The position numbers were made by a program, and so were the translations under genes. DNA of 64,000 nt from an uncultured Bacteroidota bacterium (GTDB taxonomy: Bacteria; Bacteroidota; Bacteroidia; Chitinophagales; Chitinophagaceae): the NCBI GenBank assembly GCA_903906365.1, contig CAIVKC010000024.1, positions 1-64,000 of the forward strand, in the 5' to 3' direction. The notes below the pieces were generated by a model that had not been told where the DNA came from, made no database searches, and was given only the letters and a program-made list of their open reading frames with translations. Shown here piece after piece: positions 26,883 through 36,576 of this stretch (within the stretch, counting starts at the first letter, position 1; every line of letters starts with the position of its first letter).

Positions 26883-27827
26883 ATGGAAATTAACCCCCAG
26901 ATACGTCGAATGGAAGTTTACAGTGGCAGAAACGTGCTGCTGATTGCCTCCCTGGGAGCGGTCTATCTGGCACTTTCCTACTTCCTGATCGGCTTTAAGC
27001 CCGAACAGGTATTTCTGGTGGGCCTTTTTTTCCTGCTTTATTTTTTGTCCGCGCCCACCCGCAGGTTTATTCTCGGGTTTTCGATATTTATCGTGTACTG
27101 GATTGTATTTGATTACATGAAGGCCTTTCCCAACTACCATTACAACCCGGTGCATATTGAAAGCATGTACCAGGCTGAAAAAAATATATTCGGTATTTTT
27201 TACCAGGGCAGCCATATGACCCTCAATGAGTTTTTCCTGCGTAAGGGCAATACCCCACTGGACATTACCGCCGGATTGTTTTATCTGACCTGGATCCCGG
27301 TACCCCTGCTCTTCGGGGCCTTCCTGTTCTACCGGGACCGGCAGCGCTTTTTTCATTTTTCACTGACTTTTTTCCTGGTCAATATCCTGGGTTTTGTCAT
27401 CTATTACCTCTATCCGGCTGCCCCTCCCTGGTATGTACAGCAGCACGGTTTTACCTTCCTGGAAGGTACGGGGGGCAATACGGCCGGCCTCTCCAAATTT
27501 GACCAGTTCTTTCATACCGGTATCTTCCGGTCCATATACGCCAAAAGCTCCAACGTCTTTGCGGCCCTGCCTTCCCTGCATTCAGCCTATCCGGCCATTG
27601 TATTGTATTTTGGGATCAAAAGCAGGGTGGGGCTGATTAACCTGCCATTGGCCATTATAATGGCAGGCGTTTGGTTTTCAGCAGTTTATACCAGCCATCA
27701 TTATGTCATCGACGTGCTCTGTGGCATCGGCTGTGGCATAGCGGGCATGGCCCTTTTCGAATGGCTCCTTGTTAAAAGCAGTCGGCTGAACAGTTTTGTC
27801 GATCATATGGTCCGGCTGACCACCTGA
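26883..27827 (+). CDS. Aur1-like PAP2 membrane protein (predicted inositol phosphoceramide synthase)
   Basis: The ATG at 26883 (314 residues) is preferred to an upstream TTG. There are about six to eight membrane helices. PAP2-superfamily motifs of the Aur1/Ipt1 type are present: YLYPAAPPWY (175-184), LPSLHSAYP (229-237, His233) and SHHYVIDVLCG (271-281, His273 and Asp277). Fungal Aur1 moves phosphoinositol from phosphatidylinositol to ceramide using the same His/His/Asp triad. Bacteroidota make ceramide-type lipids. The position 19 bp after the phosphatidyltransferase supports inositol phosphoceramide synthesis. A simple lipid phosphatase remains the alternative. Confidence 0.9.
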   Translation: MEINPQIRRMEVYSGRNVLLIASLGAVYLALSYFLIGFKPEQVFLVGLFFLLYFLSAPTRRFILGFSIFIVYWIVFDYMKAFPNYHYNPVHIESMYQAEKNIFGIFYQGSHMTLNEFFLRKGNTPLDITAGLFYLTWIPVPLLFGAFLFYRDRQRFFHFSLTFFLVNILGFVIYYLYPAAPPWYVQQHGFTFLEGTGGNTAGLSKFDQFFHTGIFRSIYAKSSNVFAALPSLHSAYPAIVLYFGIKSRVGLINLPLAIIMAGVWFSAVYTSHHYVIDVLCGIGCGIAGMALFEWLLVKSSRLNSFVDHMVRLTT

Positions 27828-27873
27828 TCGGGGAGCCGCCCTCCCGGCAGGTGCTGATACAGACAAACAATCC

Positions 27874-27881
27874 TAACTTTG
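27874..27881 (+). promoter_or_regulatory. -7 promoter box (TAACTTTG) only 4 bp from the next ATG
   Basis: This matches TAnnTTTG. It ends 4 bp before the ATG at 27886, so initiation about 6-8 bp downstream would give a leaderless or nearly leaderless mRNA. No -33 element is obvious. Confidence 0.5.
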
Positions 27882-27885
27882 CAAT

Positions 27886-28359
27886 ATGGCAGAAGATCTT
27901 ACCGTCATAGCAGGCTCCCGGCAGGAGCAGTATCTTTCCCTGATACCCCAGATCAGGGCCCTCCTGGAAGGGGAAGAAGACCTGGTGGCCAACCTCGCCA
28001 ATACGGCGGCCGCCCTCAAGGAACAGTTTGGTTGGTTCTGGGTGGGTTTTTACCTGGTTCGAAGGGATGAACTGGTGCTGGGACCCTTTCAGGGGCCGGT
28101 AGCCTGTACCAGGATCCGGAAAGGAAGGGGTGTCTGCGGCAGCAGCTGGGCCCAGGAAAAAACCCTGATCGTTCCGGATGTGGAGGCTTTTCCTGGCCAT
28201 ATTGCCTGCAGCAGTCTGTCGAAGTCCGAAATCGTGGTTCCGGTGATCCGTCATGGGGAAGTGGTGGCGGTCCTGGATGTGGACAGCGAAATGCCCGACC
28301 ATTTTGGCCCTACCGACCAACAATATCTGGAGGAAATCGTCTCCCTGATCACATTTTAA
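27886..28359 (+). CDS. msrC: Free methionine-(R)-sulfoxide reductase (GAF domain)
   Basis: The protein is 157 residues, a single GAF domain. The three cysteines of the fRMsr family are present at Cys74 (PVACTRI), Cys84 (GRGVCGSSW) and Cys108 (GHIACSS). WFWVGFYLV and AVLDVDSE are also family blocks. It reduces free methionine-R-sulfoxide in the cytoplasm with thioredoxin. It has its own -7 box and is therefore probably separate from the lipid operon, although only 58 bp away. Confidence 0.92.
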   Translation: MAEDLTVIAGSRQEQYLSLIPQIRALLEGEEDLVANLANTAAALKEQFGWFWVGFYLVRRDELVLGPFQGPVACTRIRKGRGVCGSSWAQEKTLIVPDVEAFPGHIACSSLSKSEIVVPVIRHGEVVAVLDVDSEMPDHFGPTDQQYLEEIVSLITF

Positions 28360-28450
28360 CCCTCCTGGGACAATGGGATATTTTTTTTTTCGTTAATAGC
28401 TCTCAACCAGCCAAAACGGCCATTTCAACGACAAATAAAACCCGCTCGAT

Positions 28451-28855
28451 ATGAAAAGGTTCCTGCTTTTATCCATTCTGTTATATTGCCTCCAACCCCA
28501 AGGTTTCAGCCAGCAGAACGGCCGGCCAAGCCTGATTGGTACCTGGGACCAAAGCAACGGAAAACACCCAGCCACCATAATTTTTGAGGACCATGAAAAA
28601 GTCCGTTATTCCTATAAGGGGCACACCGGAACCACCCGGAGCTATTATTACCTACTCAACGACGCTGCCACCCCGTCTTTACTGACCGTGGATTATTCCA
28701 AGTCTCACAAAAAGCACCGCAATGAATACCTCATAGAATTCCTGGGGGCCAATACCCTCAAGATCCAGGTGCTGTATAAAAAAGACTCCAGGGAGCATTT
28801 TGACGAAAATAAGAAAAGCCAGATTGTCCTGTTGAACAGGAGAATGGACCTTTAA
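28451..28855 (+). CDS. Small secreted protein of unknown function (134 aa)
   Basis: A signal peptide (about 1-20, LLYCLQPQGFSQ) precedes about 110 residues predicted as beta-rich (SLIGTWDQSNGKHPATIIFE, KVRYSYKGHTG), reminiscent of small lipocalin-like secreted proteins of Bacteroidota. I cannot assign a family firmly. It is alone between msrC and another secreted protein. No function is proposed. Confidence 0.75.
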   Translation: MKRFLLLSILLYCLQPQGFSQQNGRPSLIGTWDQSNGKHPATIIFEDHEKVRYSYKGHTGTTRSYYYLLNDAATPSLLTVDYSKSHKKHRNEYLIEFLGANTLKIQVLYKKDSREHFDENKKSQIVLLNRRMDL

Positions 28856-29040
28856 GGCTGGTTCTCCAAAAAACCGGTCTCCGGGACCCTTTCCCCGTGT
28901 CCGCCAGCAGTCATCCTACCATCATATAATGGATTTTTTCCAGGCGAAATCACCCGAAAGACCAGGGGAGCCCGTATATGGAATTCTAGCAAGGATTTTG
29001 CTGGTCTTTCCTTGGTATGCACCCGGTAAAGTCCCAGAAA

Positions 29041-29541
29041 ATGAAAAAAAACATCATGGCAGTCCTGATGATGAGCCTCAGTCTGGCTGCCAGCGCCCAT
29101 CTAAAGGCAAAGCCCAGTTGCGGTACCCTGGTCGTGGATATCCTCAACGGGTCGGTAAACCAGGTAAAGCCTGATTTTTCCGTATCAGAAATCAAAGAAA
29201 AACTTCCCTGCTTCACCGATGCCCAGGAGGAGTCACCCACGGCCCGTTGCGGGGGTGGTGTCTTTTTCTCCAACCTGGACATATACTTTTACACCCAGCG
29301 GGATTACGTGGAAATCGGGGAGAAATTCAAGGGCAAACTCACTATACCGCTGATGGGCGCCAACCGCAAGAACCTCTTTAACTGGCTGGGCAACCCCAAG
29401 ATCAGGGATGAAAACTGGGATGCCTTTGAAATGGCCTACGGGACGCTGGTACTTCACTATAATGCCAAAGGAAACGTTCGCCTGATCCAGTTCAGCTCAA
29501 AGGGGACCGATGCCCTGAGCCTCTGTAATTCAACCCCCTGA
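29041..29541 (+). CDS. Secreted protein of unknown function (166 aa)
   Basis: The ATG at 29041 places a standard signal peptide first (MKKNIMAVLMMSLSLAASA); an upstream ATG at 29017 adds eight residues and is less likely. The mature part is soluble with several cysteines (PSCGTLVVD, EKLPCFTD, TARCGGG), which may form disulfides in the periplasm, and ends SLCNSTP. I do not recognise a named family. Confidence 0.75.
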   Translation: MKKNIMAVLMMSLSLAASAHLKAKPSCGTLVVDILNGSVNQVKPDFSVSEIKEKLPCFTDAQEESPTARCGGGVFFSNLDIYFYTQRDYVEIGEKFKGKLTIPLMGANRKNLFNWLGNPKIRDENWDAFEMAYGTLVLHYNAKGNVRLIQFSSKGTDALSLCNSTP

Positions 29542-29935
29542 TTGTGCTGCTGTTTCGGGTTAAAGCCAGGTAAGGCCGCAACACTTAGTTGGATGCGATG
29601 TTGGTTTTCCCGGTTATGGGTAACGGTGGTATCCAATGGGGAAAAACCCGCCGGGATTAAACCGGGGACCCAACCAACAGCCAGGGATAGCCGCATTCCC
29701 TGATGCCATGATGCAGCGCGGTGGTTTCCCCCTGGAATCGCTCCTTCTCCTCCTCCATATTGTTATTACTAAGTGCCCATGGGTTGATCAGTGTAACATA
29801 CCCACGGGATCAATCATCCGTGGGCAAAAAAAACCTGTCTGAGGAAAATCAGACAGGTTTTGTCTTAAAACAGGTTGCAGCGCTTTTTCCGCGACCAGCC
29901 TGGACAACCAGGCGGTGTCCCGACTGAGGGGTTTT
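29542..29935. other. Intergenic region between convergent genes with two hairpins
   Basis: No credible gene was found. A 33-codon minus-strand frame (MEEEKERFQG...) around 29650-29760 has no support. Two structures stand out: CCCACGG/CCGTGGG (29801-29807 with 29818-29824), and the strong terminator at 29826-29861. Confidence 0.5.
29826..29861 (-). terminator. Rho-independent terminator of gcvP
   Basis: A perfect 13-bp stem (AAAACCTGTCTGA 29830-29842, TCAGACAGGTTTT 29849-29861) has a 6-nt loop. On the minus strand it is followed by an eight-T run, about 75 bp past the gcvP stop. Confidence 0.88.
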
Positions 29936-32845
29936 CTAGGAGGCGGATTCGGCATAACTGCTCACCGGTTCACAGGTACAGATCAGGTGCCTGTCCCCGT
30001 AAGTATTGTTTACCCTGGCGATCGAGGGCCAGAATTTGTGTTGTTTCAGATACTCCAGCGGAAAAGCCGCCTGCTCGCGGGAATAAGGATGATTCCACTG
30101 ATCTGCGCAGATCACCTGCTGGGTGTGCGGGGCATTTTTAAGGGCATTGTCCGTCCTGTCTGATTTACCCTGTTCCACATCCAGGATTTCCCCGTGGATA
30201 CTGATGAGCGCTTCGCAGAAGCGATCGAGTTCAGACTTATCCTCGCTTTCAGTGGGTTCAATCATGATGGTGCCCGGCACCGGGAAGCTTAGGGTCGGGG
30301 CGTGAAAGCCGTAATCCATGAGTCTTTTGGCGACATCCTCTGCCTCAATGCCCGCGCTGGCTTTGAAGGGACGCAGGTCAACAATGAATTCATGGGCGCA
30401 GGTCCCGTTGGCACCGCTGTAAAGGATCTTATAATATTCTTCCAGCCTGGCCTTCATGTAATTGGCATTAAGGATGGCATATTTGGTGGCTTTGGCGATG
30501 CCTGCCGAACCCAGCATTTTGATATAGGCATAGCTGATCAAAAGGATGCTGGCTGAGCCGTAGGCCGCAGCGCTGACCGCCCCGCTGGCTGGAAGCGCTC
30601 CTTTTTTAGAAAGCAATCCATCATGTACATGTCCTGGCAAAAAAGGCCTGAGTTTCTCATTGACACAAATGGGTCCCATGCCAGGGCCGCCGCCGCCATG
30701 TGGAATGGCGAAGGTCTTGTGCAGGTTGAGGTGACATACATCGGCTCCAATGAAACCCGGGCTAGTCAGCCCGACCTGCGCGTTCATATTGGCTCCGTCC
30801 ATATAGACCAGCCCTCCGTTTGCGTGAATGACTGCGCATATCTCCCGGATGCTTTCTTCAAAAACGCCGTGGGTGGAAGGATAGGTGACCATCAGTCCTG
30901 CGAGGCTGTCGCTGTATTGGTGGGCTTTTTCCCGAAGGTCGGCCACATCAATATGACCTTCCTCGTCACTTTTGACCACCACGACCTTCATGCCTGCCAT
31001 GACGGCGCTGGCCGGATTGGTGCCATGGGCTGAAATGGGAATCAGCATCACCTCGCGGTGGTCTTCCCCGCGGGAGGCGTGATAGGCCCTGATGGTAAGC
31101 AGGCCGCTGTATTCACCCTGGGCGCCGCTGTTGGGTTGCAGGGAAGTGGCTGAAAAACCGGTTATTTTACTCAGCCAGTCTTCCAGCTCGGTCAATATCT
31201 GGCGGTATCCTTCCCATTGTCCGGCCGGTGCAAAGGGATGGAGCCCGGAGAACTCCGGCCAGCTCACCGGGATCAGTTCGGTGGCGGCATTTAACTTCAT
31301 GGTACAGGAACCCAGGCAAATCATAGAGGTATTGAGGGAAAGGTCCTTGTTTTCCAGCCGCTTCAGGTAACGCATCATTTCCGTTTCGGAATGGTGGCTG
31401 TTGAAAACCGGGTGCGTGAGGAAGGGCGAAGTCCTGGTGGCAAAATCGGGAATATTGGGCAGGGTCAGTGCGCTGGTATTCACTTCGGGGGCGGGGCAGT
31501 CCACGACCTGGGCAAAGATCCTGGATAGCTCTCTGATATCGTTTAGTGTGGTGGTTTCGTCCAGGCTGACGGATACATACCGGGTACCGGGGAAATAGCG
31601 CAGGTTGATGCCTGCCCGCTCCGTAAAGGACCGGATGGCCTCCGGGTCGATGACACGAACCTTGATGGTATCGAAATAATTTTGATGTTCCACCCGGTAG
31701 AGGCTGCTGCCAATCTTTTGCAGCGCGGTTGCCAGGCTGTGGGTCAGCAAGGAGACCCGCTTTGCAATATTTTTGAGGCCTTCCGGACCGTGATAGACTG
31801 CATACATGGCGGCCATATTGGCCAGCAGCGCCTGGGCGGTGCAGATATTGGAGGTTGCCTTTTCCCTTTTGATGTGCTGCTCCCTGGTCTGCAGGGCCAT
31901 GCGAAGGGCGCGGTTGTTTTGGGCGTCAACACTTACACCGATGATCCGTCCCGGTATGGCCCGTTTAAAATCATCCCTGGTGGCAAAAAAAGCGGCATGA
32001 GGCCCGCCAAAACCCATGGGAACACCCAGGCGCTGGGAAGACCCGACCGCTACATCGGCTCCGAGTTCACCAGGGGGCGTCAGCAGGGTTAATGCCAGCA
32101 GGTCGGTTGCCATTACAACAAAGCCGCCGGCCGCATGCACCGCGCCGATAAAGTCCCGGTAATCCTCCACCGAACCGGATGCGTTGGGATACTGGATCAT
32201 GGCCCCGAAATAGGTGCTGTCTAGGGAGGCCTGCCGGTAATCGCCGAAAACCAGCTCAATGCCAATGGGTTTTGCACGGGTGATGAGCAGGTCCCGGGTC
32301 TGGTCAAATACCTCGTGGTCCACAAAAAACCGCGGCTGGCTGGAGAGGCCGGCCTTATTGACATGATGGAAGAACATGGCCATGGCTTCGGCCGCTGCCG
32401 TTCCTTCATCCAACAGGGAGGCATTGGCCAGCGGGAGGCCCGTCAGATCGCATACCATAGTCTGGAAATTGAGCAGGCTCTCCAGCCTGCCCTGGGATAT
32501 TTCGGCCTGATAGGGAGTATACTGGGTGTACCATCCCGGGTTTTCGAAAACATTACGCAGGATCACACTGGGAACAATGGTATTGTAATATCCCTGTCCG
32601 ATATAGGATTTGAATACTTTGTTTTTGGAAGCGATGCTTTTGAGGGTGCTCAGGTATTCGTATTCACTCACCGGTCCGGCTATGTCCAGGGGCTGGTCGT
32701 TACGAATGGAGGCAGGAATGGTTTTTCCGATGAGTTCCTCCAGCGAGGAAATTCCGATGGTCTGCAACATCTGCTCGGTCTCAAGAGGGTTTGGTCCGAT
32801 ATGTCTGTCAGCAAATTCATTGGACTGTTGTTCAAAAAGATTCAT
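29936..32845 (-). CDS. gcvP: Glycine dehydrogenase (decarboxylating), P protein
   Basis: The frame is open to 32977, but the ATG at 32843-32845 starts the family-typical [19 protein letters not shown] and gives 969 residues, the normal length of the single-chain P protein. Both halves are present: the N-terminal half with [15 protein letters not shown] and [14 protein letters not shown], and the C-terminal half with the PLP lysine in [18 protein letters not shown]. It decarboxylates glycine and passes the aminomethyl group to lipoyl-GcvH. No other gcv gene is in the window. A -7 box lies 30 bp upstream. Confidence 0.97.
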   Translation of the reverse strand: MNLFEQQSNEFADRHIGPNPLETEQMLQTIGISSLEELIGKTIPASIRNDQPLDIAGPVSEYEYLSTLKSIASKNKVFKSYIGQGYYNTIVPSVILRNVFENPGWYTQYTPYQAEISQGRLESLLNFQTMVCDLTGLPLANASLLDEGTAAAEAMAMFFHHVNKAGLSSQPRFFVDHEVFDQTRDLLITRAKPIGIELVFGDYRQASLDSTYFGAMIQYPNASGSVEDYRDFIGAVHAAGGFVVMATDLLALTLLTPPGELGADVAVGSSQRLGVPMGFGGPHAAFFATRDDFKRAIPGRIIGVSVDAQNNRALRMALQTREQHIKREKATSNICTAQALLANMAAMYAVYHGPEGLKNIAKRVSLLTHSLATALQKIGSSLYRVEHQNYFDTIKVRVIDPEAIRSFTERAGINLRYFPGTRYVSVSLDETTTLNDIRELSRIFAQVVDCPAPEVNTSALTLPNIPDFATRTSPFLTHPVFNSHHSETEMMRYLKRLENKDLSLNTSMICLGSCTMKLNAATELIPVSWPEFSGLHPFAPAGQWEGYRQILTELEDWLSKITGFSATSLQPNSGAQGEYSGLLTIRAYHASRGEDHREVMLIPISAHGTNPASAVMAGMKVVVVKSDEEGHIDVADLREKAHQYSDSLAGLMVTYPSTHGVFEESIREICAVIHANGGLVYMDGANMNAQVGLTSPGFIGADVCHLNLHKTFAIPHGGGGPGMGPICVNEKLRPFLPGHVHDGLLSKKGALPASGAVSAAAYGSASILLISYAYIKMLGSAGIAKATKYAILNANYMKARLEEYYKILYSGANGTCAHEFIVDLRPFKASAGIEAEDVAKRLMDYGFHAPTLSFPVPGTIMIEPTESEDKSELDRFCEALISIHGEILDVEQGKSDRTDNALKNAPHTQQVICADQWNHPYSREQAAFPLEYLKQHKFWPSIARVNNTYGDRHLICTCEPVSSYAESAS

Positions 32846-32875
32846 ATTTGTTGGGTTGACCTTTAAAAAGATGCG

Positions 32876-32883
32876 CAAAGTTA
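32876..32883 (-). promoter_or_regulatory. -7 promoter box of gcvP
   Basis: The minus strand reads TAACTTTG (TAnnTTTG), 30 bp upstream of the chosen ATG. This supports the start at 32845 and leaves no room for a glycine riboswitch. Confidence 0.5.
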
Positions 32884-32965
32884 CGGGGAGGGGGGGAGAA
32901 AAAATCAGTTTTGTGGAGGGGTGGAAAAGCTGGGGGAAATTAATGGGTCCGGCGGAGGCTCCCAT

Positions 32966-32997
32966 AAAAACAGGCACCCCCGGACGGTAGGTGCCTG
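32966..32997 (-). terminator. Terminator of the Lys/Asp-rich secreted protein gene
   Basis: The stem is CAGGCACC (32971-32978)/GGTGCCTG (32990-32997). The minus strand continues with TTTTTATGGG. It lies just after the gene ending at 33026. Confidence 0.7.
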
Positions 32998-33025
32998 CGC
33001 TGTGGTGAGATAAGGTTTGTCAGAT

Positions 33026-33361
33026 TTAATGCGGATGGGAATGCTGGTGAATCTGATGGCGGGCTTTCCTTTCCGGATGCTTTACGCCGTCTTCTTTCAG
33101 GTCCTTTTTATCAGCCTGGATGTCTTTTTTATCCGCCTTGATCTCCTTGGATTCCTGCCTGGCGGCTGCTTTCTTGCCATCCTTGAGGTCTTCTGCCTTC
33201 TGGCGTTCATCCTTGTTCTTTTCCTTGATGTCCTTTCGCAGGTCCTTCATGTCGGCCTTTTTGTCTGCTGCGCTGGCAGGAGTGGCCGGGGCCGGACTGG
33301 TCTGGGCATACATGGCACTGGCAAAAACCAGGGTAAGGCCGAGTAAAATTGCTTTTTTCAT
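33026..33361 (-). CDS. Secreted Lys/Asp/Glu-rich helical protein with His-rich tail
   Basis: The protein is 111 residues. The signal peptide (about 1-20, ending SAMYAQ) is followed by a short Ala/Pro segment, then about 60 residues of alternating charges (ADMKDLRKDIKEKNKDERQ, EIKADKKDIQADKKDLKED), predicted as a single long helix. The protein ends in a His-rich HQIHQHSHPH tail that could bind metal. Small proteins of this composition are common in Chitinophagaceae and are unassigned. Its own terminator supports it as a real gene. Confidence 0.75.
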   Translation of the reverse strand: MKKAILLGLTLVFASAMYAQTSPAPATPASAADKKADMKDLRKDIKEKNKDERQKAEDLKDGKKAAARQESKEIKADKKDIQADKKDLKEDGVKHPERKARHQIHQHSHPH

Positions 33362-33501
33362 GATTGTTGTTTTATGTAAGTTTTCAATGATGGGTTGGAG
33401 TTTAAATAATAGGAAAAGTTTAACAGTCGCTAATAATATTTCTTTACTTCATGGGACAGGGAGAAAATTTCCCATTCAATCTGTTCATTTATAGGAAATT
33501 A

Positions 33502-33509
33502 TATTTTTG
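33502..33509 (+). promoter_or_regulatory. -7 promoter box (TATTTTTG) upstream of threonine aldolase
   Basis: This fits TAnnTTTG and implies a leader of roughly 100 nt to the ATG at 33615. No -33 element was recognised. Confidence 0.4.
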
Positions 33510-33614
33510 CCGGAACCTGGTATGATCCTCACCCCTGAACCGGAAGGGCCGCGGCACAGACCCCTGCACGGAAGTTTGTTAAAATCAGGTAATTTGCGCT
33601 GAACAAAATAACAG

Positions 33615-34634
33615 ATGACCATGATAGATTTCCGGTCCGATACGGTCACCCGCCCCACCCGGGGCATGCTGGAGGCCATGATCAATGCCCCGGTCGGGGA
33701 TGACGTATTTGGGGAAGATCCATCCATTAACCAACTGGAATCAGCTGCTGCCGGTATGTTTGGCATGGAAGCGGCCCTGTACTGCCCCAGTGGAACCATG
33801 TCCAACCAGATTGCCATAAAATGCCATACCCGTCCGGGGGATGAAGTGATTTGTGCTTCCAACGCCCATGTCTATATATACGAGGGGGGTGGCATTGCGG
33901 CCAATGCAGGCTCCCAGGTCAGGGCCCTGGAAGGGGACCAGGGCAGGATAACCGCGACCCAGGTATCCGGGGCCATCAACCCGGACGACGTGCACAAGGC
34001 CCGCACATCGCTGGTTTGCCTGGAAAATACCTCCAACAGGGGAGGGGGCAGCTGTTATGATTTCCAGGAGATCCTGCGCATCAGGCAGCTCTGCCAGGAC
34101 CATGGACTGGCCCTGCACCTGGATGGCGCCCGGCTTTTTAATGCCCTGGTGCACAAAGGGGAAAGCCCCGCCCAATACGGAGAAGTATTTCACAGCATAT
34201 CGATCTGCCTCAACAAGGGACTGGGCTGCCCCATCGGAAGTATACTGATGGGAAGCCGGGATTTTATCCGCCAGGCCCGCCGTGTGAGAAAAGTATTTGG
34301 CGGGGGCCTGCGACAGGCCGGCTATATGGCGGCCTGCGGTCTTTATGCCCTGGAAAACCATATTGACCGGCTCTCCGAGGACCACCTGCATGCTCGCCGC
34401 ATTGCGGAAGGATTGTCCCGGAAATCCTTCATCGACCACATCCTGCCCGTAGAAACCAATATCGTCATTGCTGAAGTCCGCAAACCCGACACCGCGGCCG
34501 GGATAGCCGGCAGGCTTCACCAGCTTGGTATCCGGGTCATTGCCATTTCACCGGCGCAATTGCGCTTCGTGACCCACCTGGATATTTCGGCTGCCATGGT
34601 GGAAAAGGCCCTGGACATTATAGAGGACCTGTGA
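33615..34634 (+). CDS. ltaE: Low-specificity L-threonine aldolase family PLP enzyme
   Basis: The protein is 339 residues. It starts MTMIDFRSDTVTRPT, and an ATG two codons later would match the family start MIDFRSDT better. Motifs: DDVFGEDPSINQLE, CPSGTMSNQIA, HLDGARLFNA and the PLP-lysine segment SICLNKGLGCPIGS. It cleaves L-threonine or L-allo-threonine to glycine and acetaldehyde. Near gcvP, it may feed or share the glycine pool, though the two are divergent and not an operon. Confidence 0.93.
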   Translation: MTMIDFRSDTVTRPTRGMLEAMINAPVGDDVFGEDPSINQLESAAAGMFGMEAALYCPSGTMSNQIAIKCHTRPGDEVICASNAHVYIYEGGGIAANAGSQVRALEGDQGRITATQVSGAINPDDVHKARTSLVCLENTSNRGGGSCYDFQEILRIRQLCQDHGLALHLDGARLFNALVHKGESPAQYGEVFHSISICLNKGLGCPIGSILMGSRDFIRQARRVRKVFGGGLRQAGYMAACGLYALENHIDRLSEDHLHARRIAEGLSRKSFIDHILPVETNIVIAEVRKPDTAAGIAGRLHQLGIRVIAISPAQLRFVTHLDISAAMVEKALDIIEDL

Positions 34635-34712
34635 GGAAGGTGCCAAGGGCTCCGGCTCCAGCACCCTTTTGCCGCTGTGTTCACCCATTATAAATTTTAA
34701 TTCCGACTTTTT

Positions 34713-36341
34713 ATGTTTCCCCATCTCTCCCCCGTTCAGACCAAAGCCTGGCAGCAACTGCAGGATCATTTTCGAGTTGATATGAAACAAACCAGCATGC
34801 GCCAACTGTTTGCGCAGGATCCGGATCGTTTCCGGAAATTTTCCCTCACCACCGGGGATATCCTCTTTGATTATTCCAAGAACATAATCACCGATAGGAC
34901 CCTGGCCCTGCTGCTGGAACTGGCCCGGGAGTGCCGGGTGCCTGATGCCATCGAAGCCATGTTCAGCGGGGAAAAAATAAACCATACCGAAAACAGAAGC
35001 GTACTGCATGTGGCTCTGCGGAATTTTTCAGGCCAGCCCGTCTTTTCGGACGGTAAGGATGTCATGGGTGAGGTGATGGCCGTACTTCAGCAGATGAAAT
35101 CCTTCTGCCAGCGGATTCATTCCGGTGATTGGAAAGGATATACCGGAAAGAAGATAAAATACATCGTCAATATCGGAATAGGCGGCAGTGACCTGGGGCC
35201 CGTGATGGTGACCGAAGCCCTTAAGCCCTACTGGGTAAAAGGCATATCCACTTATTTTGTATCCAATGTGGACGGGACCCATATAGCCGAGACCCTTAAG
35301 AAAGTCACACCCGATGAAACCCTTTTTCTGATCGCCTCCAAGACCTTTACCACCCAGGAGACCATGACCAATGCCCAGACGGCCAGGAACTGGTTTCTGG
35401 AATCGGCCGGGGACCCCTCCCATATAGCCACTCATTTTGCCGCTCTCTCCACCAATGAAAAGGCCGTCGTAACCTTCGGAATCGACCGGGAGAATATGTT
35501 TGCCTTTTGGGATTGGGTAGGGGGCCGCTATTCCCTGTGGAGTGCCATCGGCCTTTCCATAGCCCTGACCATCGGATACGAACATTTCGAATCCCTGCTG
35601 AAGGGTGCCCATGAAACCGACCAGTATTTCCGCCAAACCCCTCCGGAACAAAATATCCCCATCCTGATGGCCCTGATCGGACTGTGGTATACCAACTTTT
35701 TCGGTTCACAGACGGAGGCCATCCTTCCCTATGACCAGTATATGCACCGCTTTGCCGCCTATTTTCAACAGGGCAATATGGAAAGCAACGGCAAGAGCGC
35801 GGACAGGAACGGCCTTCCGGTTTCCTACGCTACGGGACCGGTGGTTTGGGGTGAACCGGGTACCAACGGCCAGCATGCTTTCTACCAGCTGATTCACCAG
35901 GGCACCACCATGATCCCCTGCGATTTTATTGCCCCAGCCATCAGCCACAACCCGCTGGGTGACCACCATGTGAAACTGCTATCCAATTTCTTTGCCCAGA
36001 CAGAAGCCCTGATGAACGGAAAAACGAAGGAAGAGCTCCTGGCAGAGCAGGTTGCCCCGGAGCTGATCCCTTACCGTTCCTTCGCTGGCAACCGCCCCAC
36101 GAATTCCATTCTCTTAAAGCGGATTACCCCTTTTAGCCTGGGCAGGCTCATCGCCCTGTATGAACATAAAATATTTGTTCAGGGGGTCATTTGGAATATC
36201 TATTCCTTTGACCAATGGGGAGTTGAACTGGGAAAACAACTGGCAGGCCGCATCCTGCCGGAACTCCTGGATGACCAACCGGTCGCTTCCCATGATGCCT
36301 CCACCAACGGGTTGATCAATTGGTTCAAATCTATGAGGTAA
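34713..36341 (+). CDS. pgi: Glucose-6-phosphate isomerase
   Basis: The protein is 542 residues, the normal length of the long PGI form. Signatures: [55 protein letters not shown], and the C-terminal [13 protein letters not shown]. It interconverts glucose-6-phosphate and fructose-6-phosphate in the cytoplasm. It starts 78 bp after ltaE. Confidence 0.97.
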   Translation: MFPHLSPVQTKAWQQLQDHFRVDMKQTSMRQLFAQDPDRFRKFSLTTGDILFDYSKNIITDRTLALLLELARECRVPDAIEAMFSGEKINHTENRSVLHVALRNFSGQPVFSDGKDVMGEVMAVLQQMKSFCQRIHSGDWKGYTGKKIKYIVNIGIGGSDLGPVMVTEALKPYWVKGISTYFVSNVDGTHIAETLKKVTPDETLFLIASKTFTTQETMTNAQTARNWFLESAGDPSHIATHFAALSTNEKAVVTFGIDRENMFAFWDWVGGRYSLWSAIGLSIALTIGYEHFESLLKGAHETDQYFRQTPPEQNIPILMALIGLWYTNFFGSQTEAILPYDQYMHRFAAYFQQGNMESNGKSADRNGLPVSYATGPVVWGEPGTNGQHAFYQLIHQGTTMIPCDFIAPAISHNPLGDHHVKLLSNFFAQTEALMNGKTKEELLAEQVAPELIPYRSFAGNRPTNSILLKRITPFSLGRLIALYEHKIFVQGVIWNIYSFDQWGVELGKQLAGRILPELLDDQPVASHDASTNGLINWFKSMR

Positions 36342-36373
36342 GCTCCGCCCAAGCACCTTACAACACCCGGCTG

Positions 36374-36392
36374 CCTGTGCTTCCAGCACAGG
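36374..36392. other. Perfect hairpin downstream of pgi without T run
   Basis: CCTGTGCT/AGCACAGG with a 3-nt loop lies 32 bp after the pgi stop. No T tract follows on the plus strand, so it is not a standard terminator. It may stabilise the pgi 3' end. Confidence 0.3.
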
Positions 36393-36576
36393 GTAATCAA
36401 CACCTGTTTATAAGTTGGGTGACCGGCCCTGTCCGCCATGCGGTAACTTTACGGCTGATTTTCCTTGTGGCCCCAATAAAATCATAAAACTGAAAATCTG
36501 CCAAAATAAAATGAATCCAGACACGTTGTTAGCTCGGATATTCCAACACAGCCATCCCAAAAAAAATCCAACCCTC

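Noticed and set aside
29650-29760. 33-codon minus-strand frame near the gcvP terminator
   Set aside because: It is short, has no promoter, and lies between convergent genes; nothing supports translation.
32846-32965. Glycine riboswitch upstream of gcvP
   Set aside because: The -7 box is 30 bp from the start codon, leaving no room for an aptamer.
32846-32977. N-terminal 44-codon extension of gcvP
   Set aside because: It crosses the -7 box and the preceding terminator hairpin, and the family N-terminus begins at the chosen ATG.
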